Origin: JAIYDQ01 sp031411055
GTDB lineage: Bacteria; Planctomycetota; Planctomycetia; Pirellulales; Pirellulaceae
Reading direction: 5' to 3'
Assembly (NCBI GenBank): GCA_031411055.1
Contig: JANOAI010000203.1
Location: 1-39,299, forward strand
Length of the DNA stretch: 39,299 nt
The notes beneath the pieces were generated by a model, which did no database searches, had not been told where the DNA came from, and worked only from the letters and a program-made list of their open reading frames with translations. The translations under genes and the position numbers were made by a program. This document shows, piece after piece, positions 24,585 through 33,351 of the stretch (position 1 is its first letter; every line of letters begins with the position of its first letter).

Positions 24585-25178
24585 ATGTCTGCTGTCATCA
24601 AACCCGAATGGATTTCCTATTCCCAGTATGTGGAACAGGAACGAATCGCACCGACCAAGAGCGAGTACTACGCTGGCGAGATGTTCGCGATGGCCGGTGG
24701 GTCACAACGCCATAATGCGATATCCGGGAACACCTTCGCCACGTTGTATGCTCAACTCGCCACTCAACCCTGCCGACCAAGTTTAAGTGATCAACGCATC
24801 CGCATTTCCAAACTCGAACTAGGAACTTATCCCGATGTATCGGTCGTTTGCGGAAAACCAACATCGGACCCGATCGACCCCGACGCAATCACAAACCCGA
24901 AGGTGCTGGTCGAGGTACTTTCGAAGACGACGGAGAGCTACGATCGCGGCAAAAAATTTTCCTTCTACCGCCAAATCGATTCGCTCGACGAGTACGTCCT
25001 GATTTCACAAGACGAACCTTTGGTCGAGCGATTCAAACGACAACCCAGCGGAGAATGGCTACTGACGGTCTTCAAGGGTATCGATTCCATACTCGACCTA
25101 CCCTCCATCGAAACCTCGCTCGCCCTGAGCGACATTTATCGAACCGTGGACTGGACTGAGGGCGAGGCGCCTACATAA
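24585..25178 (+). CDS. Uma2 family (DUF820) putative restriction endonuclease-fold protein, copy 1
   Basis: A 197-residue protein of the Uma2/DUF820 family, which has a PD-(D/E)xK nuclease fold and is hugely expanded in cyanobacteria and planctomycetes. The N-terminal YSQYVEQERIAPTKSEYYAGEMFAM is split over the usual start (KxEYxxGxxxxM), and GSQRHNAISGN follows. The active-site core is the Asp in GTYPDVSVVCG and the Glu in KVLVEVLSKTTESYDRGKK. The cellular role of the family is not established, although a nuclease function is predicted. The start at ATG 24585 fits the family; the frame extends upstream to 24519 without homology. A second, diverged copy follows 108 bp downstream. Confidence 0.88.
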   Translation: MSAVIKPEWISYSQYVEQERIAPTKSEYYAGEMFAMAGGSQRHNAISGNTFATLYAQLATQPCRPSLSDQRIRISKLELGTYPDVSVVCGKPTSDPIDPDAITNPKVLVEVLSKTTESYDRGKKFSFYRQIDSLDEYVLISQDEPLVERFKRQPSGEWLLTVFKGIDSILDLPSIETSLALSDIYRTVDWTEGEAPT

Positions 25179-25286
25179 TTCGAAACGAAGTCGGCTGCCA
25201 CGACGGTCGAGGACCTCGATCATGCTCATCTCCGTAATGATCATTCCAACATGGCAAGGTGATTGAAGTTTTGATAAACTGAAGCC

Positions 25287-25886
25287 ATGAGCAGTCTCCC
25301 TTATCCCCAACCAATTTCCATCCGCGACTACCTCACGGGTGAGCAGTCCGCGAAACGCAAGCATGAGTTTGTCGACGGCGTGGTCTACGCCATGGTCGGT
25401 GCCACTAACGCGCACAATCGGATAGCTACCAACGCGACAGGTATACTCCATTCGCAACTTCGTGGCAGGCCATGTCAGGTCTTTAACTCCGATACCAAGA
25501 TTCGTGTCCGCCAATCGCGTGGGACTCGATTCTACTATCCGGACCTTTCCGTTTCTTGTCGTCCGAATCCTTCCACCGATACGTTTCAAGATGCTCCGAT
25601 CATGATCGTCGAGGTTCTTTCGGAGTCAACTCGTAGGGTTGATGAGCGTGAGAAGATGGAAGCCTACCTTTCGATCGATTCGCTCTGTATTTATATTCTT
25701 GTCGAGCAATCAACCGCCGCCGCTCAGCTCTATCGTCGAGTGGAAGATGGGTTTGCTCGTGAGTCGTACGTTGGTCTGGACACCATTATCCCGATCCCTG
25801 AAATCGATTGCCAAATGTCGCTCGCTGAAGTCTACGACCAAGTCGAGTTTCAGCCGCCAGAAACGGATGAAACGGACGACGCGTAA
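25287..25886 (+). CDS. Uma2 family (DUF820) putative restriction endonuclease-fold protein, copy 2
   Basis: A 199-residue Uma2/DUF820 protein, clearly related to but well diverged from the preceding copy. It has KHEFVDGVVYAMVGAT near the start, SDTKIRVRQSRGTRFYYPDL with the metal-site Asp, and the active-site Glu in IMIVEVLSESTRRVDEREKM. An acidic C-terminal tail (PPETDETDDA) ends it. Different sequence at the same fold argues for old duplication or separate acquisition and not a recent tandem copy. It converges on the GH3-like gene with a 51-bp gap. Confidence 0.88.
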   Translation: MSSLPYPQPISIRDYLTGEQSAKRKHEFVDGVVYAMVGATNAHNRIATNATGILHSQLRGRPCQVFNSDTKIRVRQSRGTRFYYPDLSVSCRPNPSTDTFQDAPIMIVEVLSESTRRVDEREKMEAYLSIDSLCIYILVEQSTAAAQLYRRVEDGFARESYVGLDTIIPIPEIDCQMSLAEVYDQVEFQPPETDETDDA

Positions 25887-25937
25887 AAAGCAGACGCAGC
25901 GAATTCAGATTGAGCTGTCTATTTTGGTTCGGATTTC

Positions 25938-27575
25938 TCAAGATGCAGATAGATGGCTGATCAATAGTGACGTTGGCTTGATCGAACCAAGCGTTTGACC
26001 ACGTTCGAGCTGTTGGGTTTCGAAGGCTGCCCAAGCCGATCCTATCGGGCCAGGTAAGATCTTGACTGTCGTTGCACTCAACTGTGATAAATCACGTGCA
26101 TACTTGTAGTGGATGTTTTTCGCGAGTTCTTGGTCGAGTATTGCCCCAAGTCTTTGCGGATCAACGCTCCCGGAAGCAACTTCTAGTTCCAGTGCGTATG
26201 AATATTCGTATTGGCCTTTCGTGTTGGAATTACGTTGCGGTACGAGCATCGCAAAGGAGGCAGAAATGTTACAAATTGCGAGTACGCGATCAAGGCACTG
26301 CTGCACGAACGTTTCCTGAAGTTTTTCACCAACTAAATCGCTCGTACAATTTGCACGACCTAAAAATTGAAGCAATGGACAATGGTTTAGCATTCCCGTC
26401 ACCTCGATGATGTCATGCAAAGGATATCGATACAATCCACCACCAGTTGTTAACAAAATGCTGTATTGACGACCGACAACAAGCTCGTGGGCTAACCGGC
26501 AGTGATCCTCTTCGGAATCGACTTCTTGAAACTCAAAGAAATGTGATCGGATCGCAAGCCCGCAACCGTTCATGCCAAAAATCGGAAACGAGATCGTTCC
26601 TTCCGTCGCCATTAGCCCCTTTGCTTGAAATGGCACGCCGGGAAACGATTCTTGCAAACACTGGGCTGAAAGTTGCGAAGAACCGTCCATCCAACAACTA
26701 ATACAGACCAATCTTGACCAAAGCAGTTTGTAATCCAACGAAGTATGGGTTTGATCCAAGAGGACTTTCGAGATCGCGTCCGCGCGAATTGGATCGGCGT
26801 ATTGTCGCGAGTTCGCTTCTCCCAACAGTGTCCCTTTGCGTACATCAGCAATCAGTTGAGAAGCATTCGCGCGCAAATCGTTCAGTAGCGACGATAGATA
26901 GGTCGGGCTCCAAATGGAGATCAATGCAAGGTCATTGGCAGTAAGTAGACAAAGCAAAGTCCGATAGCGAAAACGCTTGATGTCCTCTTCGGATATCAAA
27001 TCCGAGGGTGCGATTAGGATACGTTGTGCCAGCCAGCGTTCGAACAATCCCAAGTACGCGCTATCGTCGTCGTAGCCGATTCGAATCCCGCCGGATGTAA
27101 AAGTGTCGCGATGGGCTGCAGGAGAAATGGACCAATAGGCTCGTCCGGATCGAATCTTTGGCTGGGCTGAGTAGAGATTGCCGATCCAAGCGGCAACGGC
27201 ACGCTGATATTCGATTCGGAGAGATTTTGTATACGGAACCAATCGCTGTCCGCGCGTCGTACCGCTCGTTGGTTGCAACAGGAGAATTGGCTCCTCGGTT
27301 AGAACTCTGGGTTCACCTTCGGCAATTCTCCGCAACATCTCATCGTATGTTCCGTCACTCATAATTGGAACGTTTCGTTGATAGTCCTCGACGGAATGAA
27401 TCGATGAAAACTGAAAGGCTTTACCGAACTGAGAAACCTGGTTCTGAGTGAGAATCCGTTGGAGGATTTCTTGTTGCGTTTTTTCAACGCACCGAGTCGC
27501 AAGTTGATAGGCTTTCCACTCAGGCAGCGACCGCCACATCCAGGCCGTATTGATGCCGTACGTCAGGAAACTCAT
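25938..27575 (-). CDS. GH3-family acyl-adenylating amide synthetase-like protein
   Basis: A 545-residue member of the GH3 branch of the adenylate-forming superfamily. Plant GH3 enzymes activate a carboxylic acid (auxin, jasmonate, salicylate/benzoate) as an adenylate and couple it to an amino acid; bacterial members are mostly uncharacterised. The ATP loop is LLQPTSGTTRGQRLVPYT (TSGTT at 103-107); later come YWSISPA, the core GLMATEGTISFPI and the hinge-region LTTGGGLYRYPLHDIIEVTG, all characteristic. The C-terminal domain ends ERGQTLGSIKP. The start at ATG 27575 overlaps the preceding gene's stop by 4 bp (ATGA), making it the last gene of the eight-gene leftward operon. In context it may join a lipid-derived or aromatic carboxylate to an amine; that is inference. 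Confidence 0.85.
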   Translation of the reverse strand: MSFLTYGINTAWMWRSLPEWKAYQLATRCVEKTQQEILQRILTQNQVSQFGKAFQFSSIHSVEDYQRNVPIMSDGTYDEMLRRIAEGEPRVLTEEPILLLQPTSGTTRGQRLVPYTKSLRIEYQRAVAAWIGNLYSAQPKIRSGRAYWSISPAAHRDTFTSGGIRIGYDDDSAYLGLFERWLAQRILIAPSDLISEEDIKRFRYRTLLCLLTANDLALISIWSPTYLSSLLNDLRANASQLIADVRKGTLLGEANSRQYADPIRADAISKVLLDQTHTSLDYKLLWSRLVCISCWMDGSSQLSAQCLQESFPGVPFQAKGLMATEGTISFPIFGMNGCGLAIRSHFFEFQEVDSEEDHCRLAHELVVGRQYSILLTTGGGLYRYPLHDIIEVTGMLNHCPLLQFLGRANCTSDLVGEKLQETFVQQCLDRVLAICNISASFAMLVPQRNSNTKGQYEYSYALELEVASGSVDPQRLGAILDQELAKNIHYKYARDLSQLSATTVKILPGPIGSAWAAFETQQLERGQTLGSIKPTSLLISHLSAS

Positions 27576-28321
27576 TCGAGCGTGCAATTCGCGGCGCTTT
27601 GTATGACACGATAGCCGGCAGACGTAAAGTTGGCGCGTGTAAGCGGAGCCAGACAACACAGTTCATCGCCTTGCGCATGATTCGGGTTCGCATCCACAAA
27701 AAATTGAACGTCCGGATCTTGAAGTCTATGTAAATGAACTGGTGCGACTTCGGGTCGCAACTTGCAAGCATCGGGTGTTGCTCGAACAATTCCGCGTGGT
27801 GCGCAGAATCGTTCCTTGAATCGCCATTGGCCAAGACATTCGATGAGCAAGCAAATGTTCTTGGGCGTTTCCATATCTCGCCGCGGGTAAAACTCGTGAA
27901 AGAACAGCGGCAGGTATCGATAGGTTTTGTAACCTTTGGAAATGAGAAACCAGTAGAGAGATTGCTCGGCATGCTGATCCATCAAAGAAAGTGCAAGTTG
28001 TCCCCATAGTCCAGCGAGGAGCGAACTGAAGCGATAGGATTGATCAACCACAGTATCGCCTGAGAATAATATCTGCGTACCGGGGAAATTGGGTACGGTC
28101 CACAGCACTTGGGTTGAGAACCCACATATAGTATTTCCTGAATCACGGATCGCAATGACCCATTGCTTTTCTCCTAAATCTCGCTCGAAATCAGATTGAT
28201 GCAGGTCCAAATAGTAGCGCTGCATCAAAGCAAACATTGTTTGATAATCACGATCGGATAAATCTTCGACCCGTTCGATCTTCCCAGTGACTCGTCGACG
28301 AGTATTCATCTGGGTCTTCAT
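27572..28321 (-). CDS. GNAT-like acyltransferase-fold protein (second)
   Basis: A 249-residue protein without strong motifs. The order of predicted strands and helices, the WVIAIRDSGNTICGFSTQVLW segment split around residue 60, and the following LFSGDTVVDQSYR stretch look like the acetyl-CoA-binding core of a GNAT fold, with YWFLISKGYKTYRYLPLFF resembling the late GNAT strands. No classic RxxGxG/A loop is clear, so the fold assignment is tentative. It starts 1 bp after the preceding GNAT gene ends, and its stop overlaps the GH3-like start (ATGA), so it is translated as part of one operon. It may be the acyl- or amine-transferring partner of its neighbours. Confidence 0.5.
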   Translation of the reverse strand: MKTQMNTRRRVTGKIERVEDLSDRDYQTMFALMQRYYLDLHQSDFERDLGEKQWVIAIRDSGNTICGFSTQVLWTVPNFPGTQILFSGDTVVDQSYRFSSLLAGLWGQLALSLMDQHAEQSLYWFLISKGYKTYRYLPLFFHEFYPRRDMETPKNICLLIECLGQWRFKERFCAPRGIVRATPDACKLRPEVAPVHLHRLQDPDVQFFVDANPNHAQGDELCCLAPLTRANFTSAGYRVIQSAANCTLE

Positions 28322-28322
28322 G

Positions 28323-29423
28323 CTATAAACAACCTAGTTCGAGATAAAAGGGACGATCGTGACGAATCGACGGAAGTTGATCGGGATTCCAGCTTACCAA
28401 GTAGACGCCCGTATCATAAGTATGACTGTGGTTTCGAACAGCCGATCCCAACCGGGAGCGTTCATCGATTCCAACGAGAAGGCGTTTTGGCTTTCTTGCA
28501 TGTTGGTTAGCATAGGCTGCTAAAAGAGCTTGAAAACAGTTCGGATCGCCATCTCGCACCACCGTAAGACATCCGCACACGGAATGGAGTACGTTCCCCT
28601 CGTTAGGTAAATCGGGATCGCCACGAATGTTTGACCAACCGTTCAGCACCGGACGGACGCATTTCAACCAACTTGGGTAACTATGAACAATCGTTTGTTT
28701 GAAACGCGATTGATCCCAAGCCCCGAAGACTCCCGTCAGGATACCGTTGCGGAATGCCAGAAAAATGTCGCTCAACCGCAAATCGCGAAATGTTCCGTCC
28801 GAAGTCAGAAAATCGGTAATCGAACAATAGGGGAGCAGTTCTTGTTCCAAACCCATTGATTGAACGAAGTCCACTAATACAGGAAGATCGGACTGAGTGC
28901 AATTTCTTATCTCCCATCCTAAACAAATCAGCCGTCTTAATCGTCGCGTTGATAGAGCGTAAGTTTTGAGTCGCCCGATCTTGTGATAGATCGGCAATCC
29001 TGCTCTCTCTCGCAGCAGGGTTCGTTCGGCAACCTTATTACTGTCTACGATCGTAGTTATGTAGAAATCGGCTTTTCCATCTAAATCGAGCTCGCGGAAG
29101 AACCGGAAGCCACGTGCGACGAGTCCAAGACTACGATAGTTTTCGTCCAATCGCAGGCTACTGAGATAGCCGATGGACTTGAGCTGACCATTAACAAAAC
29201 GCTTGCGTATCGACCGACTCCCCAAGCCAATGATTAAACCAGAGGACTCGTCTCGGCAGACAATCGTTTGGTGATTCGAACCCTCTATCGCCGCCGCTTC
29301 AAAAAAACCGGCGGGTCTCTGAAACCGAAGGCTAACCTTGCCAGGCATTGAAATTCGAGCGAGGAGTTGCTGAAGCTGCAAATCGTCCTCGGGTTGAGCG
29401 AGCTCGAATCGAAACCTACCCAA
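28323..29423 (-). CDS. GNAT family N-acetyltransferase (first)
   Basis: A 366-residue protein. The N-terminal half is a GNAT domain: LAQPEDDLQLQQLL (strand 1/helix 1), VCRDESSGLIIGLGSRSIR (middle strands), and the acyl-CoA pyrophosphate-binding segment YLSSLRLDENYRSLGLVARG (about 86-105) with RSLGLVA as the R/QxxGxG/A-type loop. FYITTIVDSNKVAERTL follows as the last core strand and helix. The C-terminal 200 residues look like a second, degenerate GNAT-like unit, as in long N-acyl amino acid or leucyl/phenylalanyl-type transferases. The start is a TTG at 29423 with a GAGGGA site, overlapping the radical SAM gene's end by 8 bp. The acceptor is unknown. Confidence 0.7.
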   Translation of the reverse strand: MGRFRFELAQPEDDLQLQQLLARISMPGKVSLRFQRPAGFFEAAAIEGSNHQTIVCRDESSGLIIGLGSRSIRKRFVNGQLKSIGYLSSLRLDENYRSLGLVARGFRFFRELDLDGKADFYITTIVDSNKVAERTLLRERAGLPIYHKIGRLKTYALSTRRLRRLICLGWEIRNCTQSDLPVLVDFVQSMGLEQELLPYCSITDFLTSDGTFRDLRLSDIFLAFRNGILTGVFGAWDQSRFKQTIVHSYPSWLKCVRPVLNGWSNIRGDPDLPNEGNVLHSVCGCLTVVRDGDPNCFQALLAAYANQHARKPKRLLVGIDERSRLGSAVRNHSHTYDTGVYLVSWNPDQLPSIRHDRPFYLELGCL

Positions 29424-30858
29424 CGCAACGTCCCTCGGCTTTGGCGATGTTACCTACGAAAGCCTCGTCGCCAAGGGGGAGTCCGTTGCGGCCTTCAGTG
29501 TCCCAGTGATGCATAGCATTGATCGCCCAGAAATTCATCCACATCCATGGATCGTAGTAGTTGACGCGGTGAAACGAACGACTTGCAATACTAGCCCAGG
29601 AGTAAAATTTTTTTCGAGCCGCAGAGCATCGCTTTTGAAGTTCCTCGGGGGGGAAATTCTTTGGAAGGAATGGAATCATGCTGTAGCGATAACGATCGTC
29701 GAGCCACCATGGGTCATAGAGCATCCGACCTTCCTCTCGAAGTCGATCGTAGAGCGGCGTTCCTGGAAACGGCGTAATGTGATTAAACGCCGCGATGAAT
29801 AGTCCTTCTTGGTTGGCAAACTTTAACGCTTCATCAAACGTAGCTGGCGTGTCGGCGTCATAGCCAAAGACAAAGGTTCCATAGACTCGTAAGCCATACT
29901 TTCGCAGATTGGCAATCGCTTGTCCGGGCCCACCGCGCATCATATTGAAACTCTTGTTCATGGCTTTTAGCGAGTCGCCCGATAGCGACTCAAGCCCAAT
30001 CAAAATACCTTGGCAGCCGCTTCGCCGCATAAGATCAAGTGCTTCGTCATCGAAGGCAACATTGATTGCAGATTGGCTTACCCAACGCAGGCGATGAGGA
30101 ATCAAGGCTCGCATGAGTTCCTTGGCTTCATCCAGAGAACTCGTCAAATTGTCATCGATAAAGAAGATCAATTGGGAACGATCGGCGACGCGACAGACCT
30201 CATCGATGACTTGTTCGATGTTGCGATGCCGATGGGTCGAATCAAAATAGCTTTGAATCGCACAAAAATCGCACTTGAAGCGGCAGCCTCGCGAGAATTC
30301 GATGAGTTTGATCGGTAAGTATTTCTTGCCAGTAAAAATCATTCGATCGGGTACCGTGTTCAGAACAACAGGACGCTCGCTGGCTCGGTAGATGGCTTGC
30401 GGCGTACCATTTCGATAATCGGCGATCAGTTGCGGAATAATCCCTTCTGCTTCCCCGATAACCAGCGATTCGCAATATTCGGTCACTTCGTCGGGGCACA
30501 AGGTCGCATGGAAACCACCCATGACCACCGGAATGCCGCGATGGCGATACTCGCTTGCAATCTGATAGGCCCGCTTGGCGGTGTATGTTTCGACGCTAAT
30601 CATGACGAGATCGGTTGGCTCGTCGAAATCGATCGATTCCATCCGATCATCATAAAAACGTCGATCGACATCCTTCGGAAGAAGAGCGGCCAGCATGGCG
30701 GCAGGGAGGGGTTCCATCTGCCAAGTCCGCATATAACGCTTCATTCCCAGCCGACGACCAACGCAGGGATGAACGATCGTAACATGAAAATCGTTACGAC
30801 CGCGTGACGCCGACAAACTTCGCGATGGCCCCGCGGAATGATTGGGAGCTGCGATCAC
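29416..30858 (-). CDS. B12-binding domain radical SAM protein (second of tandem pair)
   Basis: A 480-residue enzyme with an N-terminal cobalamin-binding-type Rossmann domain (VMISVETYTAKRAYQIAS, VVMGGFHATLCPDE, VIGEAEG) and a radical SAM domain whose 4Fe-4S ligands are Cys192, Cys196 and Cys199 in SRGCRFKCDFCAIQSYF. GILIGLESLSGDSLKAMNK and the later TPFPGTPLYDRL are also typical. Such enzymes carry out radical C-methylations, ring closures and other carbon-skeleton changes, often on lipids or cofactors. I place the start at the GTG at 30858, which overlaps the upstream radical SAM stop as GTGA; the longer open frame to 31065 runs inside the upstream gene and lacks homology. The segment VTIVHPCVGRR and TWQMEPLPAAMLAAL mark the conserved N-terminus. 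Confidence 0.85.
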   Translation of the reverse strand: MIAAPNHSAGPSRSLSASRGRNDFHVTIVHPCVGRRLGMKRYMRTWQMEPLPAAMLAALLPKDVDRRFYDDRMESIDFDEPTDLVMISVETYTAKRAYQIASEYRHRGIPVVMGGFHATLCPDEVTEYCESLVIGEAEGIIPQLIADYRNGTPQAIYRASERPVVLNTVPDRMIFTGKKYLPIKLIEFSRGCRFKCDFCAIQSYFDSTHRHRNIEQVIDEVCRVADRSQLIFFIDDNLTSSLDEAKELMRALIPHRLRWVSQSAINVAFDDEALDLMRRSGCQGILIGLESLSGDSLKAMNKSFNMMRGGPGQAIANLRKYGLRVYGTFVFGYDADTPATFDEALKFANQEGLFIAAFNHITPFPGTPLYDRLREEGRMLYDPWWLDDRYRYSMIPFLPKNFPPEELQKRCSAARKKFYSWASIASRSFHRVNYYDPWMWMNFWAINAMHHWDTEGRNGLPLGDEAFVGNIAKAEGRCVG

Positions 30859-32255
30859 GATACCGATTCCAGTTCGGTACGGCTGGTCTCTTTCGGTGGA
30901 AAGAGAGCGTGTGCCGGATTCATCCAAGTATCGCAGTGGTAGAATCGATGAAGTCGATATGCGTAACAACGATAGCCAAGATTGGTGGTCAAAGCCACAT
31001 GCCAGGGCGCAGCCGTATGACGCAAACGTGTAACTATGTTGCGAAAACTGTACGTATACTTCCAAGCCTGCTCGGTTCCACGCACGAGCTGGTCAACGCT
31101 TAATTGCGACGGTTGAAAGACAACGTGCTGTCCGTCATAGAGTTCCCAGTTCTTCGTGAAAATTCGACCCTCCGATTCCAAACGATGATACAGGGCCGTT
31201 CCAGGAAACGGAGTCACAATGGCGAACCGAGGCAGATCGATCTTGGCTTCGACGGCAAAGCGCGCGGTTTTCAAGAACACGTCAGGCGTATCATCATCGA
31301 GGCCAAAAACAAAACATCCCTGCAAAGCGATTCGCCTCGCATGGAGTTTCGCAACAAGATCGTAATAGTTCTCCGGAGCATTGAACGCCTTATGGCTGTT
31401 TCGAAGATTGATGGATGAAATTGATTCAAGGCCCATGAGCAAGCCTCGGCACCCACTGCGGGCGGCTAGATCCAGCAAAGGGAGATCGTCGCAGAGGAGC
31501 GTGGTGGCTAGACCGAACCATTGGATTTTAAGGGGAATAAGTGCTTCAAATAGCTTGGCTGCGTAGTCTTTATGCGCGATTAGATTGAGATCGATGAAGA
31601 TCGCATGCCGTGCTCGCTGGCGACGAATATCTTCGACAACTAAGTCAACAGGTTTCTGCAAAGGACGACGTCCCCAGGCGGCGGGAACGACACAAAACTC
31701 GCAATTGTGAACACAACCACGTGTGGCTTCAAAGACGTTTGATGTCAGATACTTTGAACTGGGCAAAACAGCACGATTAGGCAACGGTCGATTCGCCAAA
31801 CTGAGAGATGGTGATTGGACATACCGTGGTTTGAGTTCTCCAACAACGTAGTCCTGAAGCAATCGAGGCCATTCATCTTCGGCATATCCGACAACAATAC
31901 TATCCGCATGAGGCTGAGCATCCTCGGGAATTAAGGTTACGTGCGGTCCACCCAGAACGACTGTAACGCCGCGATCGCGAAACGTTTTCGCAAGTTCGTA
32001 GGCGCGAACGGCCGTTCCGGTGATCACCGTTATACCAACCAAATCGACGTCGAGATTGGCGTCGACGTCTTGAATGCCTTCATCGATGCAGAGGATTTCG
32101 GCATCAAGACTGGGTGGGACCAGAGAGGCTAAAGTAGGAAGCGTCAATGGTTTGTAGCGAAGGGATTTTCCGAAGATTCCACCGCGATGTCGATACAGTG
32201 GTCCCTTTGGTGAAATCAACGCAATACGCAGCTTTGGTTGGATTGAACTAATCAT
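30855..32255 (-). CDS. B12-binding domain radical SAM protein (first of tandem pair)
   Basis: A 466-residue enzyme with the same layout as its downstream neighbour but only moderate similarity. The N-terminal B12-binding-type domain has LVGITVITGTAVRAYELA, VVLGGPHVTLIPEDA and IVVGYAEDEWP. The radical SAM core has Cys181, Cys185 and Cys188 in ATRGCVHNCEFCVVP, then LLMGLESISSINLRNSHK and the TPFPGTALYHRLESEG exit motif. Such tandem pairs usually act on one pathway in sequence or as a complex. The first ATG at 32255 fits the family start (KLRIALISPKGPLYR). It lies 18 bp after the hydrolase-like gene. The reaction is unknown; C-methylation or C-C coupling on a lipid is the simplest idea given the neighbourhood. 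Confidence 0.87.
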   Translation of the reverse strand: MISSIQPKLRIALISPKGPLYRHRGGIFGKSLRYKPLTLPTLASLVPPSLDAEILCIDEGIQDVDANLDVDLVGITVITGTAVRAYELAKTFRDRGVTVVLGGPHVTLIPEDAQPHADSIVVGYAEDEWPRLLQDYVVGELKPRYVQSPSLSLANRPLPNRAVLPSSKYLTSNVFEATRGCVHNCEFCVVPAAWGRRPLQKPVDLVVEDIRRQRARHAIFIDLNLIAHKDYAAKLFEALIPLKIQWFGLATTLLCDDLPLLDLAARSGCRGLLMGLESISSINLRNSHKAFNAPENYYDLVAKLHARRIALQGCFVFGLDDDTPDVFLKTARFAVEAKIDLPRFAIVTPFPGTALYHRLESEGRIFTKNWELYDGQHVVFQPSQLSVDQLVRGTEQAWKYTYSFRNIVTRLRHTAAPWHVALTTNLGYRCYAYRLHRFYHCDTWMNPAHALFPPKETSRTELESVS

Positions 32256-32273
32256 GCAGATAACTGCCTTCCT

Positions 32274-33314
32274 TTAATCATGAACGACATGTTCTTCCCA
32301 GTACCGCAGTATAACATTCGTCAACGCTTGAAAGTCCCACCGCGGCCCGCAATAGTGATCGGCTCCCCAGATTGGCAGAATGTCGCCGGGCAAGCCAATC
32401 AGATCTTCCAGCATCAACGCTCCATCATTTGGCCCCCATTTCGAAAAACAATGATGACTGTATTTTGCATAACGCGTTCGAGCATGGCGCCGTAAAGGGA
32501 CGGCCGTGATATGAATTGCTTGGAGATGATTCGGGAGTGAGAGCGGAAAGTCGAGCTGGCCCCCTTCTAACCGTTGCAATTCCGTAAAGAACCGGTAGTC
32601 GCGACCTCGCAATCGAAAACTCAGGCGATTGATCCAATCAACCACTGGCCGGTCGCGAACCCATTGAATGAGCGGAGTTCCCGAAAGCGTTCCCGCGATG
32701 TTGACCCACAAAGAGATAGAATCCAAAAGTGCTGGGGAGTCACGCATCGCAAATTTCAGATCGGAACTTCCTTTGCTCAACGAAACGAGGATTGCATTTC
32801 GACACCGTTGGGTTCGAAAAAAGTCGTGAAGTATTCGCGTGTTTTCAATCAAGCGTCCATCGCTTTTCAGCGGCACGCGTTGCGTTTGAATTCCGAGCTT
32901 GGAAAATAGATCAATGAGTATCTGGCCATCAGCGCCCGTGGCCGGATACTCCTTGTACAAGGCTCCCGGAACGATGTAAACGATTTCTGGTGGATGAATA
33001 CTGGTCGTTCTTACGGGCAATTGGTTGTGTATCCGCGATTCCGCGAAATTTCTTACTAACCAACGTGTTTTGGGAGTGCTAAGCCAATAGGCGTAAACCA
33101 AGCAGGTAGCGAATTCCACTCCCTTCTGGTTGGACTCGCGTCGTACAATCCGTTTGAAATCGTCTGGAGTAACATCGTCCAACGATTCCGTTCCCAGGAA
33201 TTCGATGGCTGACACGAGCGATTGATACTCGTCAGTTTCCATGTCGAGTATCTTAAGAATGCAGTCGCACTCCTTTATGAAGGAATCGCGGTCATGCAGC
33301 GTCGCTTGTTTCAT
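32274..33314 (-). CDS. Alpha/beta hydrolase-like protein
   Basis: A 346-residue protein. The N-terminal 100 residues are helical and unrecognised. From about residue 110 an alpha/beta-hydrolase pattern appears: strand plus oxyanion region IVYIVPGALYKEYP, the nucleophile elbow ILVSLSKGSSDL with Ser180 in a degenerate S-x-S-x-G form, the acid in KWGPNDGALMLED and the histidine in IWGADHYCG. The serine, aspartate and histidine order supports a lipase/esterase or acyltransferase-type activity, but the elbow is non-standard. ATG 33314 has a GAGGG site 6 bp upstream; a TTG at 33326 is an alternative. It sits within the leftward operon between the NTF2-like gene and the first radical SAM gene, and could release or transfer acyl groups there. 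Confidence 0.6.
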   Translation of the reverse strand: MKQATLHDRDSFIKECDCILKILDMETDEYQSLVSAIEFLGTESLDDVTPDDFKRIVRRESNQKGVEFATCLVYAYWLSTPKTRWLVRNFAESRIHNQLPVRTTSIHPPEIVYIVPGALYKEYPATGADGQILIDLFSKLGIQTQRVPLKSDGRLIENTRILHDFFRTQRCRNAILVSLSKGSSDLKFAMRDSPALLDSISLWVNIAGTLSGTPLIQWVRDRPVVDWINRLSFRLRGRDYRFFTELQRLEGGQLDFPLSLPNHLQAIHITAVPLRRHARTRYAKYSHHCFSKWGPNDGALMLEDLIGLPGDILPIWGADHYCGPRWDFQALTNVILRYWEEHVVHD

Positions 33315-33351
33315 CCATGCCCTCAATAATGCTTGAAAGGAATGAAGCGAT

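Noticed and set aside
24585..25886. Restriction-modification or toxin-antitoxin system
   Set aside because: Uma2 proteins have a nuclease-like fold, but no methyltransferase, specificity subunit or antitoxin lies beside them.
30859..31065. Upstream extension of the second radical SAM gene
   Set aside because: It lies inside the first radical SAM gene; the GTG in the GTGA overlap gives a normal protein.
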